A stretch of DNA of 64,000 nt from Flavobacterium ginsenosidimutans (lineage in GTDB: Bacteria; Bacteroidota; Bacteroidia; Flavobacteriales; Flavobacteriaceae), in assembly GCF_003254625.1 (NCBI RefSeq), contig NZ_QJRJ01000073.1, forward strand, positions 1-64,000, in the 5' to 3' direction. The notes beneath the pieces were generated by a model. It had not been told where the DNA came from. It searched no databases and saw nothing but the letters and a program-made list of their open reading frames with translations. Of this stretch, positions 53,249-63,671 are shown in pieces. Within the stretch, counting starts at the first letter, position 1. Each line of letters begins with the position of its first letter. Made by a program: the position numbers and the translations under genes.

Positions 53249-54586
53249 TTAATTCTCGTTTTTCCAATTTAAACGGTCTTGTTGGCTATATTGCCAAGGC
53301 GCACCATTATTTTCAATATTGGTCATCATCGCGTTTAATGACATTGGAGCAGCACTTTGTTCCATAACCAAATAACGACGCATGTCCATAATAATAGACA
53401 ACGGACTAATATTTACAGGACATTCCTCAACACAAGCATTACAAGACGTACAAGCCCATAATTCTTCTGGAGTAATATAATCGTTTAAAAGTGTTTTGTT
53501 GTCTGGAACAAAAACACCTTTATTAGCATCGATATTTTTACCAACCTCTGTCAAACGATCTCTTGTGTCCATCATAATTTTACGTGGAGACAATTTTTTA
53601 CCTGTTTGATTTGCAGGACAAGAAGACGTACAACGTCCGCATTCTGTACACGTGTAAGCATTTAACAACTGAACCCAGTTTAAATCCTGAACATCACTTG
53701 CGCCAAATTTAGCTGGATGTGCATTCTCATCTGCTGGCGCTGCTGCAAACGGATCTGCATTTGGATCCATCATTAACTTAACTTCTTTTGTTACAGAAGC
53801 TAAATTATCAAACTGTCCTTCTGGTTTTAAATTCGCAAAATAAGTATTTGGGAAAGCCAAAAGAATATGCAAATGTTTTGAGAAGTATAAATAGTTCATA
53901 AAAACTAAAATACCTGCAATATGCAACCACCAAAAAACTTCAAACATTAATCCAACAGCTTCATTAGATGTACCATTAAAAATTGGTGCTATAAATTGGC
54001 TTATTGGATAGCTTCCTGCTTTATGAAAATGAGAATATCCTCCTGGCACATTTTGCAAATGCAAATCAGATGCATTCATTAATAAGAACAGAATCATCAA
54101 AACTGTTTCAAAATACAGAATGTAATTAGCATCACTTTTTGGAAATCCATTTAAATCAGAATTAATAAAACGTTTCAAACGAATTACATTTCTTCTGATC
54201 CAAAAAGTAACAACAGCAATGATTACCAGTATTGCTAATATTTCGAATGAAGCAATTAAAACATCATAAACTACACCTAAATAAGGAGCGAAAACTCTAT
54301 GAGTTCCAAAAAGTCCATCAATAATGATTTCAAGCAATTCAATATTGATAATTATAAAACCTACATATACAAAGATATGCAGTATTCCTGCAACAGGGCG
54401 TCTCACCATTTTTGACTGCCCTAGAGCAATCAATGCCATGTTTTTCCAACGAGCTTTAGGATTATCTTTTCGATCTACGTCAACTCCTAAATTAATATTT
54501 CGGATGATTTTTTTTACGCTCGCTGTAAAAAAACCGAAACCTACTACAAGAAGTATTGCGAATAAAATATTATCTAAATAACTCAT
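53249..54586 (-). CDS. Membrane electron transfer protein with two 4Fe-4S clusters
   Basis: This 445-residue protein has five or six hydrophobic helices in the first 260 residues (NarI/cytochrome b-like, with His-bearing segments such as HIFVYVGFIIIN and WWLHIAGILVFMNYL) and a C-terminal ferredoxin part with CTECGRCTSSCP and CTSCNACVEECP. It probably passes electrons between the quinone pool and the Fe-S subunit encoded downstream. The same gene pair, with the MCE and amidase genes before it, is a recurring neighbourhood in Flavobacteria as far as I recall. It follows the MCE gene by 6 bases. Confidence 0.88.
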   Translation of the reverse strand: MSYLDNILFAILLVVGFGFFTASVKKIIRNINLGVDVDRKDNPKARWKNMALIALGQSKMVRRPVAGILHIFVYVGFIIINIELLEIIIDGLFGTHRVFAPYLGVVYDVLIASFEILAILVIIAVVTFWIRRNVIRLKRFINSDLNGFPKSDANYILYFETVLMILFLLMNASDLHLQNVPGGYSHFHKAGSYPISQFIAPIFNGTSNEAVGLMFEVFWWLHIAGILVFMNYLYFSKHLHILLAFPNTYFANLKPEGQFDNLASVTKEVKLMMDPNADPFAAAPADENAHPAKFGASDVQDLNWVQLLNAYTCTECGRCTSSCPANQTGKKLSPRKIMMDTRDRLTEVGKNIDANKGVFVPDNKTLLNDYITPEELWACTSCNACVEECPVNISPLSIIMDMRRYLVMEQSAAPMSLNAMMTNIENNGAPWQYSQQDRLNWKNEN

Positions 54587-54592
54587 TTATAA

Positions 54593-55558
54593 TTATTTTT
54601 TATCAGTTGAGTTTGTTTCTTCAGTTGGTGCTACGTATGGTTTATTTTTCTTTCCAAAAAGAGAAACGTTTACGTAACGAGTTGGGTAAAGACGAAGATC
54701 TTGCAATAACAATTCAAGCTCTTTTGAAGTTTTAGTCAGGTTATTATACAATGCCTCATCATGCAATATTTTTCCTGCTGTACCTTTTCCAGAATTCAAG
54801 TTGTTCATTAAAACATCAACTTTAGCTAAAGTTTGGTTCAAGTTACGAACCGTTTTACCTAAATCTGCTTTGTTTAATGAATCTGAAATTTTATTGAAGT
54901 TACCAGACATTTTATTGAAGTTTGTAACCATTCCATTAATCTGTCCTTTATTAGTATCCAAGATATTATTAAGACTTCCTGAAGCTTTATGAAACTGTGT
55001 CATTGTCTGACTTAACTCAGCAATTGTTTTCTTTAAATTTTCTTGAGTGTTCTTGTCTAAAGTATTATTTAATCCTGTAACCAAATTATCAATATTCAAA
55101 AGCATTTTATCAAGCTTTTGCTGAATTGGTTCAATTTTCCCTCCTAATGATTCTGTCAATCCTAATTCAACAGTAGAAGCCAATTTTTGACCGTCTTCTG
55201 CTAATTCTTTGTCTGCAAAATTTGGAACAATTTTAATTTGCTTTCCTCCAATTAAACTTGGAGAATAAATTGCTGCCGTACTTGTTTTCGAAATTGGAAA
55301 ATCTGTTTTAAGCTGAAGTTCAACCAATAATTTACCCGTTACTTCATCAATTGTTATCTGATTTACTTTACCAATCGCAAGTCCATTAAGAGTTACTGGC
55401 GCTGATGGTGATAAATCCTCAACATTATCATATTCGGCATATAATATTGTATAATTAGTAAAAAGGTCTCTACCCTTTAAAAAACTATATCCCCAGATAA
55501 ATAATAAAATAGATGCGATGACTAAAATAGCCGTTTTAATTTCTCTTGTTAGTTTCAA
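54593..55558 (-). CDS. MCE/MlaD-family lipid transport protein
   Basis: This 321-residue protein has an N-terminal membrane anchor (about 8-27), an MCE domain (about 35-115, YAEYDNVEDLSPSAPVTLNGLAIGKV ... IYSPSLIGGKQIKIVPN) and a long coiled-coil stretch (about 150-270) rich in repeats of LNKxxDNxNxxxG type. MlaD proteins form hexameric rings that pass phospholipid between inner and outer membranes. No MlaE/F partner is in the window, so the ABC part must lie elsewhere. A -7 box is 19 bases upstream. Confidence 0.9.
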   Translation of the reverse strand: MKLTREIKTAILVIASILLFIWGYSFLKGRDLFTNYTILYAEYDNVEDLSPSAPVTLNGLAIGKVNQITIDEVTGKLLVELQLKTDFPISKTSTAAIYSPSLIGGKQIKIVPNFADKELAEDGQKLASTVELGLTESLGGKIEPIQQKLDKMLLNIDNLVTGLNNTLDKNTQENLKKTIAELSQTMTQFHKASGSLNNILDTNKGQINGMVTNFNKMSGNFNKISDSLNKADLGKTVRNLNQTLAKVDVLMNNLNSGKGTAGKILHDEALYNNLTKTSKELELLLQDLRLYPTRYVNVSLFGKKNKPYVAPTEETNSTDKK

Positions 55559-55576
55559 AATTCTAAGTGTTTGTTA

Positions 55577-55584
55577 CAAAATTA
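55577..55584 (-). promoter_or_regulatory. -7 box TAATTTTG of the MCE gene
   Basis: Exact TAnnTTTG match 18 bases before the ATG. Confidence 0.5.
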
Positions 55585-55609
55585 ATATAAATATTCGAAC
55601 TTGCGCTTA

Positions 55610-56734
55610 TTATTTAATTGCGTCCTGAATATTGATTTTTTCTCCATCTTTAGTTGCCACTAAAAATGCTGCTCCATATCCTTTGCTTTTAGCCTCTTGC
55701 AAAAATTTCTGGGCTGTTTCGTAACTTGAAGTTTCTTCGTAGAAATATTTATAAATGTTATTTTCATAAATCATAGTCACGTTTTTAAGTCCTTTAAAGT
55801 TTTTAGGCTCTAAAGGTGTTTTCTTAATACTTGCGATAAGTTGTACTTTAAAGAATGTTCCTTTTGGAGCATTTTTTACCACTGCAACTGGAGTAGTCGC
55901 TTTTGGCTTAGCGGGAGTAGTATCTCTTATGGGCCGACTCTCAGTAGCTTCTGGAGCTCCTGAACCAAAATATTCGCGTTTATAGCTTAAGATCGCTTCT
56001 GCAATTGCTCTTGCAATATCATCCTGACCTTCTTCTGAATTTAAAATATTTCCTTCTGTCGGATTTGATACAAATCCAGTTTCAACCAAAACTCTTGGCA
56101 TATATGCTTTGTGAAGTACCATAAACGGAGCTTGTTTTACACCGCCATGTCTAAGTTTTTTTCCTAATTTCTCAAAATTTTCTTCAATTTTGGTTGCAAG
56201 CGTAATACTGTTATCCAAATATTCTTCTTGCATCAAAGTCATACCAATCATAGATTCTGGAGAATTTGGATCGTATCCTTCGTATTTACGTTTATAATCT
56301 TTCTCTAATGTAATTACCGAGTTCTCTTTTTTCGCAGCTTCAAGATTCGAAGCAACTTTACTTAAACCCATTACATAAGTTTCGGTTCCGTCGGCAGCTG
56401 TATTTTTATTGGCGTTACAGTGAATAGAAACAAAAATATTTGAATTGGCTCTATTGGCAATATTAGCTCTTTCGACCAAATCTATAAAAACGTCTGTTTT
56501 ACGAGTGTAAATTACATTAACATTAGGATTAAGTTCTAAAATCTTCCCCACTTTCAAAACAATAGCTAAAGCAATATTCTTTTCAATTCTTCCACTATAA
56601 ACCGCTCCAAAGTCATGATCTCCATGTCCCGCATCAAGAGTTACCTTAAATACATTTGACTGACTATGAGCATAAAAGGAGGATATTATTAGAAATAAAG
56701 TAAAGATTACCTTAATTTTGTTAATTCTATTCAT
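55610..56734 (-). CDS. N-acetylmuramoyl-L-alanine amidase with SPOR-like domain
   Basis: Start taken at the ATG of MNRINKIKVIFTLFL; a TTG at 56800 would add an implausible extension. The 374-residue protein has a signal peptide (cleaved before QSNVFK), an Amidase_3 domain with zinc ligands in TLDAGHGDHDFGA, the ERANIANRANSNIFVSIHCNA motif and the late VLVETGFVSNPTE, and a C-terminal SPOR-like domain (about 290-374) that binds denuded glycan. It cuts the stem peptide from peptidoglycan in the periplasm. Divergent from lptD across 133 bases. Confidence 0.92.
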   Translation of the reverse strand: MNRINKIKVIFTLFLIISSFYAHSQSNVFKVTLDAGHGDHDFGAVYSGRIEKNIALAIVLKVGKILELNPNVNVIYTRKTDVFIDLVERANIANRANSNIFVSIHCNANKNTAADGTETYVMGLSKVASNLEAAKKENSVITLEKDYKRKYEGYDPNSPESMIGMTLMQEEYLDNSITLATKIEENFEKLGKKLRHGGVKQAPFMVLHKAYMPRVLVETGFVSNPTEGNILNSEEGQDDIARAIAEAILSYKREYFGSGAPEATESRPIRDTTPAKPKATTPVAVVKNAPKGTFFKVQLIASIKKTPLEPKNFKGLKNVTMIYENNIYKYFYEETSSYETAQKFLQEAKSKGYGAAFLVATKDGEKINIQDAIK

Positions 56735-56788
56735 AAATCTAAAAGTTAATTTTAATAAAATGCAGCTGTTATAATTTTCAGAATTGAT

Positions 56789-56796
56789 TATTTTTG
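56789..56796 (+). promoter_or_regulatory. -7 box TATTTTTG of lptD
   Basis: Exact TAnnTTTG match, overlapping the start of the longest possible reading frame (TTG 56784), so the real start must lie downstream. Confidence 0.55.
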
Positions 56797-56867
56797 CCAA
56801 AAAATTATATGTAAGTTTGACATGTCAAAAAACAAGCCATAATTTTACAAAAATAGCATTTAAACCT

Positions 56868-59516
56868 TTGCATACAAACTTATTTAATATCGTTTTAATA
56901 TCATTTTTCCTAACTATAGGTTGTGGTAATTTATATTCGCAAGAAATAAAAAACAAAAAAAAGCCTTTACCTGCTGTAAAACAAACAGATAAAGAAAATC
57001 CTGCAATTACAGATACTATTAAACTTGACACCGTTAGACCTAAAAAGACTTTTTTGGATGGAAAAGTAAGGTACAGGGCTAAAGATTATGCTAAGATTGA
57101 CCAAAAGAATAAACTGATCACTTTATATAATGAAGCTGAATTATACTATAAAGATGTTGAATTAAAATCTGGTATAATTGTACTTAATTATGAAAAAGAT
57201 GAAGTTTATGCTGGAAGAATCAAAGATTCTGCTGGTGTTTTAACGCAGTATCCAAACTTTAAACAAGGAGCAAGCGAAGTACAGCCAGATTCTATCCGAT
57301 TTAATTTCAAAACTAAAAAAGCTTTAATTTATAATTCAAGAACAGAACAAGGTGAATTTAAAATAAAAGCTGCCGTTACTAAAAAAGAAAACGATTCTGT
57401 TTACTTTTTAAAAGGTGCCCGTTTTACTACCTCAACAGATGTAGATCATCCTGAATATTATTTCCAAACTAACAAGGTGAAATTTATTCCTGGAAAAAAA
57501 GTAATTACTGGTTTAACCAATATGGTAATTGCCGACGTTCCAACTCCGCTTGCTTTGCCTTTTGCTTATTTTCCAATGAGTCAGGAGAAAAGTGTTTCTG
57601 GTATTATTATTCCAAGTTATAACGATTCTAATACAAGAGGTTTTTCATTACAAAATGGAGGTTACTATTTTGCTTTAAGCGATAATTACGATTTAACTGT
57701 ACTTGGAGATTATTATACCAACGGAAGTTACGCGATGCGTTTCGAATCGTCGTACGCCACGCGATATAAATACCGAGGAAATGTGAATATTCGTTTTGAA
57801 AATTTAATTAGCAGCGAACGTGGTTATCCTGATTACTCAAAGCAAGGAATTTACAATATCCGGTGGTCGCATTCAAAAGATTCAAAATCAAACCCAAATT
57901 CGACCTTTTCTGCATCGGTTAACATGGGTAGTAGTAAATATTTTAAGCAATCTATTAACCAAGCAAACATTGGTTCGAACTTAAATAATACATTAAGCTC
58001 TTCTATTTCATACAATAGAACCTTCAACACTATTCCTGGTTCTCGTATTTCGTTATCTGCTACGCACAGTCAGAATACACAAACAGAAGACATTATTATG
58101 ACCCTTCCTTCCCTACAAGGAAGTATTGACCGTGTCTATCCATTTGTTGGAAAAGATGGTGTAAAAAAGGGATTAATTAAGAACATTAACTTACAATATA
58201 GTGTAAGCGGTAAAAACTATTTTAAAACAAAAGATTCTTTGTTTTTCAAGCCTCAAATGTTTGATGACGCTCAGTTAGGAATGCAACATACTATTCCGCT
58301 TAGTACAAACTTTAAACTATTTAAATATTTTAGTGCAGGAGCTTCTACAACTTACCAAGAAACATGGGTTAACAAAACCATTCAAAAAGTTTACGATCCA
58401 ACCGAAGCAAAAGCGGTCAATGAAAATGTAAACGGATTTGATTCTTATAGAACATATAATTTCAGCACCAATTTAGGTACAACTATTTACGGAACTTTCA
58501 ATTTTGGTGACGACAAAAAAATCCAGTCTATTAGACACGTTATGCGTCCTAGTGTTACTTATGCTTATACACCAAGTTTTGAGCGCTATTATGACACGTA
58601 TTCAGTCGATGCGACAGGGAAAATAGTTTCTGAATATACTAGGTTTGAAAATGGTTTATATGGAGCGCCTGCAAAAGACAATTCAAACATTGTTGGTTTT
58701 GCATTAAGCAACACTTTTGAGGCTAAAGTTAGAGACCGTGACAGCACAAAAACAGAGCCTAAAAAAATAATGCTGCTAAACAATTTAAACTTCAGCACAA
58801 GCTATAACTTCAATGCTGACGGAAAATCAACATTTGGATGGCAGCCTGTATTAGTTAGCGGTGGAACACAATTTTTTGACAATAAAATGAATATGAATTT
58901 TGGTGCTACATTAGATCCTTATGCGATTGATAACGGTGGTAACAAAATTGATAAATTCAACATTGACAACGGTGGAAGTTTATTCAGAATGACAAGTGCT
59001 AACGTAACAGTAAACTATTCTTTCTCCAATAAAGGAACCAGCGAAAAAGACAAAAACACTCAAAGCCAGCGGAACGGTGGACGAAGCGATGACTTATTTG
59101 GTACAAATACCGATTTAAATGATAGCCGTAACAGCCAGTTTGCAAATGAACCGGAAAAAGAAGATGCTATTGCAGAATTCTTTAATTCGAAAGTGCCGTG
59201 GGATATGACGCTTGCGTACTCTTTAACATACTCAAACGTAAAAAGAGAAAACACGATTTCTGGAAACTCTATCATGATTTCTGTAAATACAGATCTTACG
59301 CCTAAATGGAAAGCCGGAGTTTCTACTGGATACGATTTTGTTCAAAAAGGGGTTACTTTTACTCAATTCCGTTTTGAAAGAGACTTATTAAGCTGGAGAA
59401 TGGCATTTAACTGGCAGCCTCTTGGAACGAACTCTAACTGGAATTTCTTCATCGGAATTAAATCTGGTATGCTTAGCGATATCAAATGGAACAAACGAAG
59501 CGTTTCAAATAGATAA
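56868..59516 (+). CDS. lptD: LptD-like LPS assembly outer-membrane protein
   Basis: This large outer-membrane protein is LptD-like. The frame is open from 56784, but no in-frame ATG exists near the start; TTG 56868 (882 residues) gives a proper signal peptide ending LYSQ, with TTG 56817 as an alternative. An OstA-like jelly-roll domain covers about residues 50-220 (KNKLITLYNEAELYYKDVELKSG, NFKTKKALIYNSRTEQGEF), then a barrel of about 600 residues with many aromatic strands. LptD with LptE inserts lipopolysaccharide into the outer leaflet. Cysteines typical of E. coli LptD are not seen. Confidence 0.87.
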   Translation: MHTNLFNIVLISFFLTIGCGNLYSQEIKNKKKPLPAVKQTDKENPAITDTIKLDTVRPKKTFLDGKVRYRAKDYAKIDQKNKLITLYNEAELYYKDVELKSGIIVLNYEKDEVYAGRIKDSAGVLTQYPNFKQGASEVQPDSIRFNFKTKKALIYNSRTEQGEFKIKAAVTKKENDSVYFLKGARFTTSTDVDHPEYYFQTNKVKFIPGKKVITGLTNMVIADVPTPLALPFAYFPMSQEKSVSGIIIPSYNDSNTRGFSLQNGGYYFALSDNYDLTVLGDYYTNGSYAMRFESSYATRYKYRGNVNIRFENLISSERGYPDYSKQGIYNIRWSHSKDSKSNPNSTFSASVNMGSSKYFKQSINQANIGSNLNNTLSSSISYNRTFNTIPGSRISLSATHSQNTQTEDIIMTLPSLQGSIDRVYPFVGKDGVKKGLIKNINLQYSVSGKNYFKTKDSLFFKPQMFDDAQLGMQHTIPLSTNFKLFKYFSAGASTTYQETWVNKTIQKVYDPTEAKAVNENVNGFDSYRTYNFSTNLGTTIYGTFNFGDDKKIQSIRHVMRPSVTYAYTPSFERYYDTYSVDATGKIVSEYTRFENGLYGAPAKDNSNIVGFALSNTFEAKVRDRDSTKTEPKKIMLLNNLNFSTSYNFNADGKSTFGWQPVLVSGGTQFFDNKMNMNFGATLDPYAIDNGGNKIDKFNIDNGGSLFRMTSANVTVNYSFSNKGTSEKDKNTQSQRNGGRSDDLFGTNTDLNDSRNSQFANEPEKEDAIAEFFNSKVPWDMTLAYSLTYSNVKRENTISGNSIMISVNTDLTPKWKAGVSTGYDFVQKGVTFTQFRFERDLLSWRMAFNWQPLGTNSNWNFFIGIKSGMLSDIKWNKRSVSNR

Positions 59517-59544
59517 ACTACTTTCGAATCAAAATAAATTCATT

Positions 59545-59925
59545 ATGAAAAAAATCATCTTTACCGAGAAAGCTCCTGCTCCAATCGGACCGTATAATCA
59601 AGCTGTATTATCTGGAAATACACTTTATGCTTCTGGACAAATTGCAATCAATCCTGAGTCAGGAGAATTGGTTACAGACAACATTAATGATGAAACGAAT
59701 CAAGTTATGAAAAACATTGCTGCAATTCTTGAAGCAGCAGATATGACTTTTGAAAACGTAGTAAAGTCAACTATTTTCATCATGGATATGAACAACTTTG
59801 GTGCAATAAACACTGTTTACGGTTCTTATTTTAACGAAAAAACCGCTCCAGCTCGTGAAACGGTTCAAGTGACTTGTTTGCCAAAAAATGTTAATGTAGA
59901 AATTTCTATAATTGCAGTGCAATAG
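59545..59925 (+). CDS. ridA: RidA-family enamine/imine deaminase
   Basis: Start taken at ATG 59545; the frame extends to 59422 but that part has no homology and overlaps lptD. The 126-residue protein is a textbook RidA/YjgF: KAPAPIGPYNQAV, LYASGQIAINPESGELV, NIAAILEAADMTFENVVKSTIFIMDM, FNEKTAPARETVQVTCLP with the substrate-binding Arg, and the terminal VEISIIAV strand. It hydrolyses reactive 2-aminoacrylate released by PLP enzymes. It starts 28 bases after lptD and ends within the convergent mgsA gene (20-base overlap). Confidence 0.95.
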   Translation: MKKIIFTEKAPAPIGPYNQAVLSGNTLYASGQIAINPESGELVTDNINDETNQVMKNIAAILEAADMTFENVVKSTIFIMDMNNFGAINTVYGSYFNEKTAPARETVQVTCLPKNVNVEISIIAVQ

Positions 59926-60280
59926 CATCTAATAATAATTGTGCCGTTGCTTCATTCGTGGCCAGCGGCACATTATGCACATCACAAACACGAATCAGCA
60001 TATTAATATCGGCTTCGTGCGGATGACTCGATAAAGGATCTTTAAAAAAGAAAACCATCTGCGTAATTCCTTCCGCTACTCTACCTGCAATTTGTGCATC
60101 GCCTCCAAGAGGTCCTGAAAGCATTCTTTGAGTTTTAAACCCAGCAGCTTCAGCTTTTCCTCCAGTAGTTCCAGTACCAATTAGCCTTATTTTTTCATTG
60201 TGCAAAATAGCTTCATTTTTGATTAAAAAATCAATTAAATCAGCTTTTTTTCCATCATGAGCAATAATGGCAATTTCCAT
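59906..60280 (-). CDS. mgsA: Methylglyoxal synthase
   Basis: Start taken at the ATG of MEIAIIAHDGKKADL; an upstream extension to 60316 overlaps the next gene and is rejected. The 124-residue protein has AHDGKKADLIDFL, GTGTTG, RMLSGPLGGDAQIAGRVAEG with the catalytic Asp, FFFKDPLSSHPHEADI and CDVHNVPLATNEATA, all typical. It converts dihydroxyacetone phosphate to methylglyoxal and phosphate when phosphorylated sugars accumulate. It lies beside a sugar kinase gene and near gap and pfkA, fitting relief of glycolytic overload. Confidence 0.95.
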   Translation of the reverse strand: MEIAIIAHDGKKADLIDFLIKNEAILHNEKIRLIGTGTTGGKAEAAGFKTQRMLSGPLGGDAQIAGRVAEGITQMVFFFKDPLSSHPHEADINMLIRVCDVHNVPLATNEATAQLLLDAIALQL

Positions 60281-60290
60281 AAAACCAGAA

Positions 60291-61142
60291 CTATTGATTA
60301 GCGACATGGTATGCAATTAATCCATCAATAGGTCTTCTTAAAACATTCCCTAATTGAAGCTCATATTTATTGAATGTCTCTTGTAATTCATCTTTCAAAT
60401 AAAATGCAATAGAACCAACAAAATGCACAGGAACTTCTTTACAGTTATCGAATTGTTTAATGTAATTCTTAACGAAAGATTTCATTCCTTTAAAGATAAT
60501 TTTTCTGCAGAACTCAGTGTCTTTGTGCTTAATTAAGAACTTTGCGTAAGTAGCTAAATAAGCATTTGGATTTGGTTCTTTATATAATTTATTTTTAATA
60601 AAATCTGGATCAACGTCGTACTCTTTTTCAAGTTCAACAGCTAATTCTTTTGGCATTTTATTAAAATAGTATTTTCTAATTAATTCTTTTCCAAAAACAT
60701 TTCCACTACAATCATCCATAACAATGTACCCTAATGATTGCACTTTTTGATGCAATACTTTTCCATCAAAATAACTGCAGTTAGAACCTGTTCCTAAGAT
60801 AGAAACGATAGCTTCTTGTCCTTTTGGAGTTGTAGCATAAACAGCTGCATAAGTATCTTCTTGAACGTCTACAATTGCATTAGTAAAGTATCCTTGGAAA
60901 ATTTGTGACAATGCCGTTTTCATTCTGTCAGTACCACATCCAGCACCGTAAAAGAATAAATGTGTAGCATTTTTTTTGTTTTGTAAGATATCAAAACGGT
61001 CATTTAATCTTTCGATAATTTCTGGTCCGTCAAGAATTTCAGGATTCAATCCTAAAGTTTGTGTTGTGAATAATACTTTTCCATTATCATCAATTGCAAT
61101 CCAATCGGCTTTCGTAGATCCACTGTCAACTATTAATTTCAT
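60291..61142 (-). CDS. BadF/BcrA-type ATPase, probable N-acetylglucosamine kinase
   Basis: Start taken at ATG 61142 (MKLIVDSGSTKADWIAID); an ATG at 61181 would add 13 residues. The 283-residue ASKHA-fold protein has the phosphate-1 motif DSGSTKADW, GAGCGTD, the GTGSNCSYFDGK loop, DDCSGNVFGKELIRKYY and FVGSIAFYLKDEL. Relatives include mammalian NAGK-type GlcNAc kinase and unnamed bacterial kinases. Given the chitin locus in the same window, phosphorylation of GlcNAc is an attractive role, but the locus itself is 30 kb away. It is 10 bases from mgsA and probably co-transcribed with it. Confidence 0.82.
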   Translation of the reverse strand: MKLIVDSGSTKADWIAIDDNGKVLFTTQTLGLNPEILDGPEIIERLNDRFDILQNKKNATHLFFYGAGCGTDRMKTALSQIFQGYFTNAIVDVQEDTYAAVYATTPKGQEAIVSILGTGSNCSYFDGKVLHQKVQSLGYIVMDDCSGNVFGKELIRKYYFNKMPKELAVELEKEYDVDPDFIKNKLYKEPNPNAYLATYAKFLIKHKDTEFCRKIIFKGMKSFVKNYIKQFDNCKEVPVHFVGSIAFYLKDELQETFNKYELQLGNVLRRPIDGLIAYHVANQ

Positions 61143-61227
61143 TGTTGTTTCGTTTTTGGGATTAGGTCTCTCTATTTTCAATTTAAAAGTGTATTTTTCA
61201 CATTAATTATAGAGCTAACAAAATAAG

Positions 61228-61259
61228 AAAATCCCGTTATTTTAAAGTAACGGGATTTT
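61228..61259 (-). terminator. Terminator of gap
   Basis: Perfect 12-bp stem AAAATCCCGTTA/TAACGGGATTTT, then TTTTCTTATTTTG on the minus strand. Confidence 0.8.
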
Positions 61260-61275
61260 GCAAAAATATATATTA

Positions 61276-62313
<1,038 letters not shown>

Positions 62314-62375
62314 CTAATTCAAAGTCTAATTTCCTCACAATAAACTTCTCTTCTTTTTTAAACTTTTTATATTGA

Positions 62376-63362
62376 TTATGTCGACATAATGTCTGACACT
62401 CTTAATAACTCTCTATCAATTTCTGATTTACCTTTGATTGCTTGTTCAAGTGGAGTTAAAATCACCTTATCTTCACGAAGACCTACCATATAGTTTGATT
62501 TTCCTTCTAACAAAGATTCTACAGCTTTTACTCCTAAACGGCTTGCCAAAACACGATCAAAGCAAGATGGAGAACCTCCACGCTGCATGTGTCCTAATAC
62601 CGAAACACGCACATCGTATTCAGGTAAATTAGCTTCAACATAATCTTTTAATTCGAATACGTTTTTACCAATTTTATCTCCTTCAGCAATTACAACAATA
62701 CTTGATGATTTTCCTGAAGCTTTACTTTTTTGAAGTGAATCTAATAAACGATCTAAACCTAGATCTTCTTCAGGAATAAGAATTTCTTCTGCTCCGGCAC
62801 CAATACCAGCGTTAAGAGCAATGTGACCAGCATCTCTACCCATAACCTCTACAAAGAAAAGACGGTTATGTGAACTTGCTGTATCTCTAATTTTATCTAT
62901 ACAGTCTACAACAGTATTTAAAGCAGTATCATACCCTAAAGTAAAACTTGTACCATAAATATCATTATCAATTGTACCTGGAATTCCCATTACAGGAAAA
63001 TCAAATTCTGAATTAAAAATTAATCCTCCAGTAAAACTTCCATCACCTCCAATAACAACCAAAGCATCAACACCAGCCTTAACAAGGTTTTCGTGTGCCT
63101 TTTTTCTACCTTCAGGGGTTCTAAACTCAACTGAACGAGCTGATTTTAAGATCGTTCCACCTTTGTTTACAATATTATTTACGCTACGAGGCCCCATTTC
63201 TTTGAAGTCTCCTTCAATCATTCCCTGATACCCTCTATAAATTCCGATGCATTCTATATTATGATATGCGCAAGTTCGAACAACCGATCGTATTGCTGCA
63301 TTCATTCCAGGTGAATCTCCTCCTGAGGTAAGAACACCTACTTTTTTTATTGTTTTTGGCAT
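62376..63362 (-). CDS. pfkA: 6-phosphofructokinase
   Basis: This 328-residue ATP-type phosphofructokinase has LTSGGDSPGMNAAIRSVVR, IYRGYQGMIEGDF, VVIGGDGSFTGG (the Gly at the position that favours ATP), MGIPGTIDNDIYGT with catalytic Asp, FFVEVMGRDAGHIAL and the late LGHMQRGGSPSCFDR. It phosphorylates fructose-6-phosphate, the product of NagB in GlcNAc breakdown. A near-consensus -7 (AATGTTTG) lies about 30 bases upstream. Confidence 0.97.
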   Translation of the reverse strand: MPKTIKKVGVLTSGGDSPGMNAAIRSVVRTCAYHNIECIGIYRGYQGMIEGDFKEMGPRSVNNIVNKGGTILKSARSVEFRTPEGRKKAHENLVKAGVDALVVIGGDGSFTGGLIFNSEFDFPVMGIPGTIDNDIYGTSFTLGYDTALNTVVDCIDKIRDTASSHNRLFFVEVMGRDAGHIALNAGIGAGAEEILIPEEDLGLDRLLDSLQKSKASGKSSSIVVIAEGDKIGKNVFELKDYVEANLPEYDVRVSVLGHMQRGGSPSCFDRVLASRLGVKAVESLLEGKSNYMVGLREDKVILTPLEQAIKGKSEIDRELLRVSDIMST

Positions 63363-63671
63363 TATTTAAGTATTAAAGTGTAAAATTAGCAAACATTCAG
63401 CACTTTTCAGGTTATGATTATTATAAATTAATAAAATATGTTAAATTCAAACGTTTTCGTTAATAAGTTTTTTCTAGGAAAAAATTTCATTAAAAATAAT
63501 AAAACGCTATTTTTTTAATTAAATCGTCAAAATTAACAATACCCTGATGAAGTGTTATAAAAATCGGAATTTTCCGCTCACTTGGAAAATTTTATTAGAG
63601 GGCCTAAATTTAGCACAAAAAAAACCATTATAAGAATAATGGTTTTATAAATGTCTTTTTTTAACAAAGTG
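63363..63671. other. Gap upstream of pfkA
   Basis: This 309-base AT-rich stretch holds the probable pfkA promoter, an AACGTTTTCGT motif (63450-63460), a small hairpin near 63570 (AATTTTCC/GGAAAATT) and the tamB terminator. No gene seen. Confidence 0.5.
63621..63646 (-). terminator. Terminator of tamB
   Basis: Perfect 10-bp stem AAAACCATTA/TAATGGTTTT followed on the minus strand by TTTTTTTTG. Confidence 0.8.
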
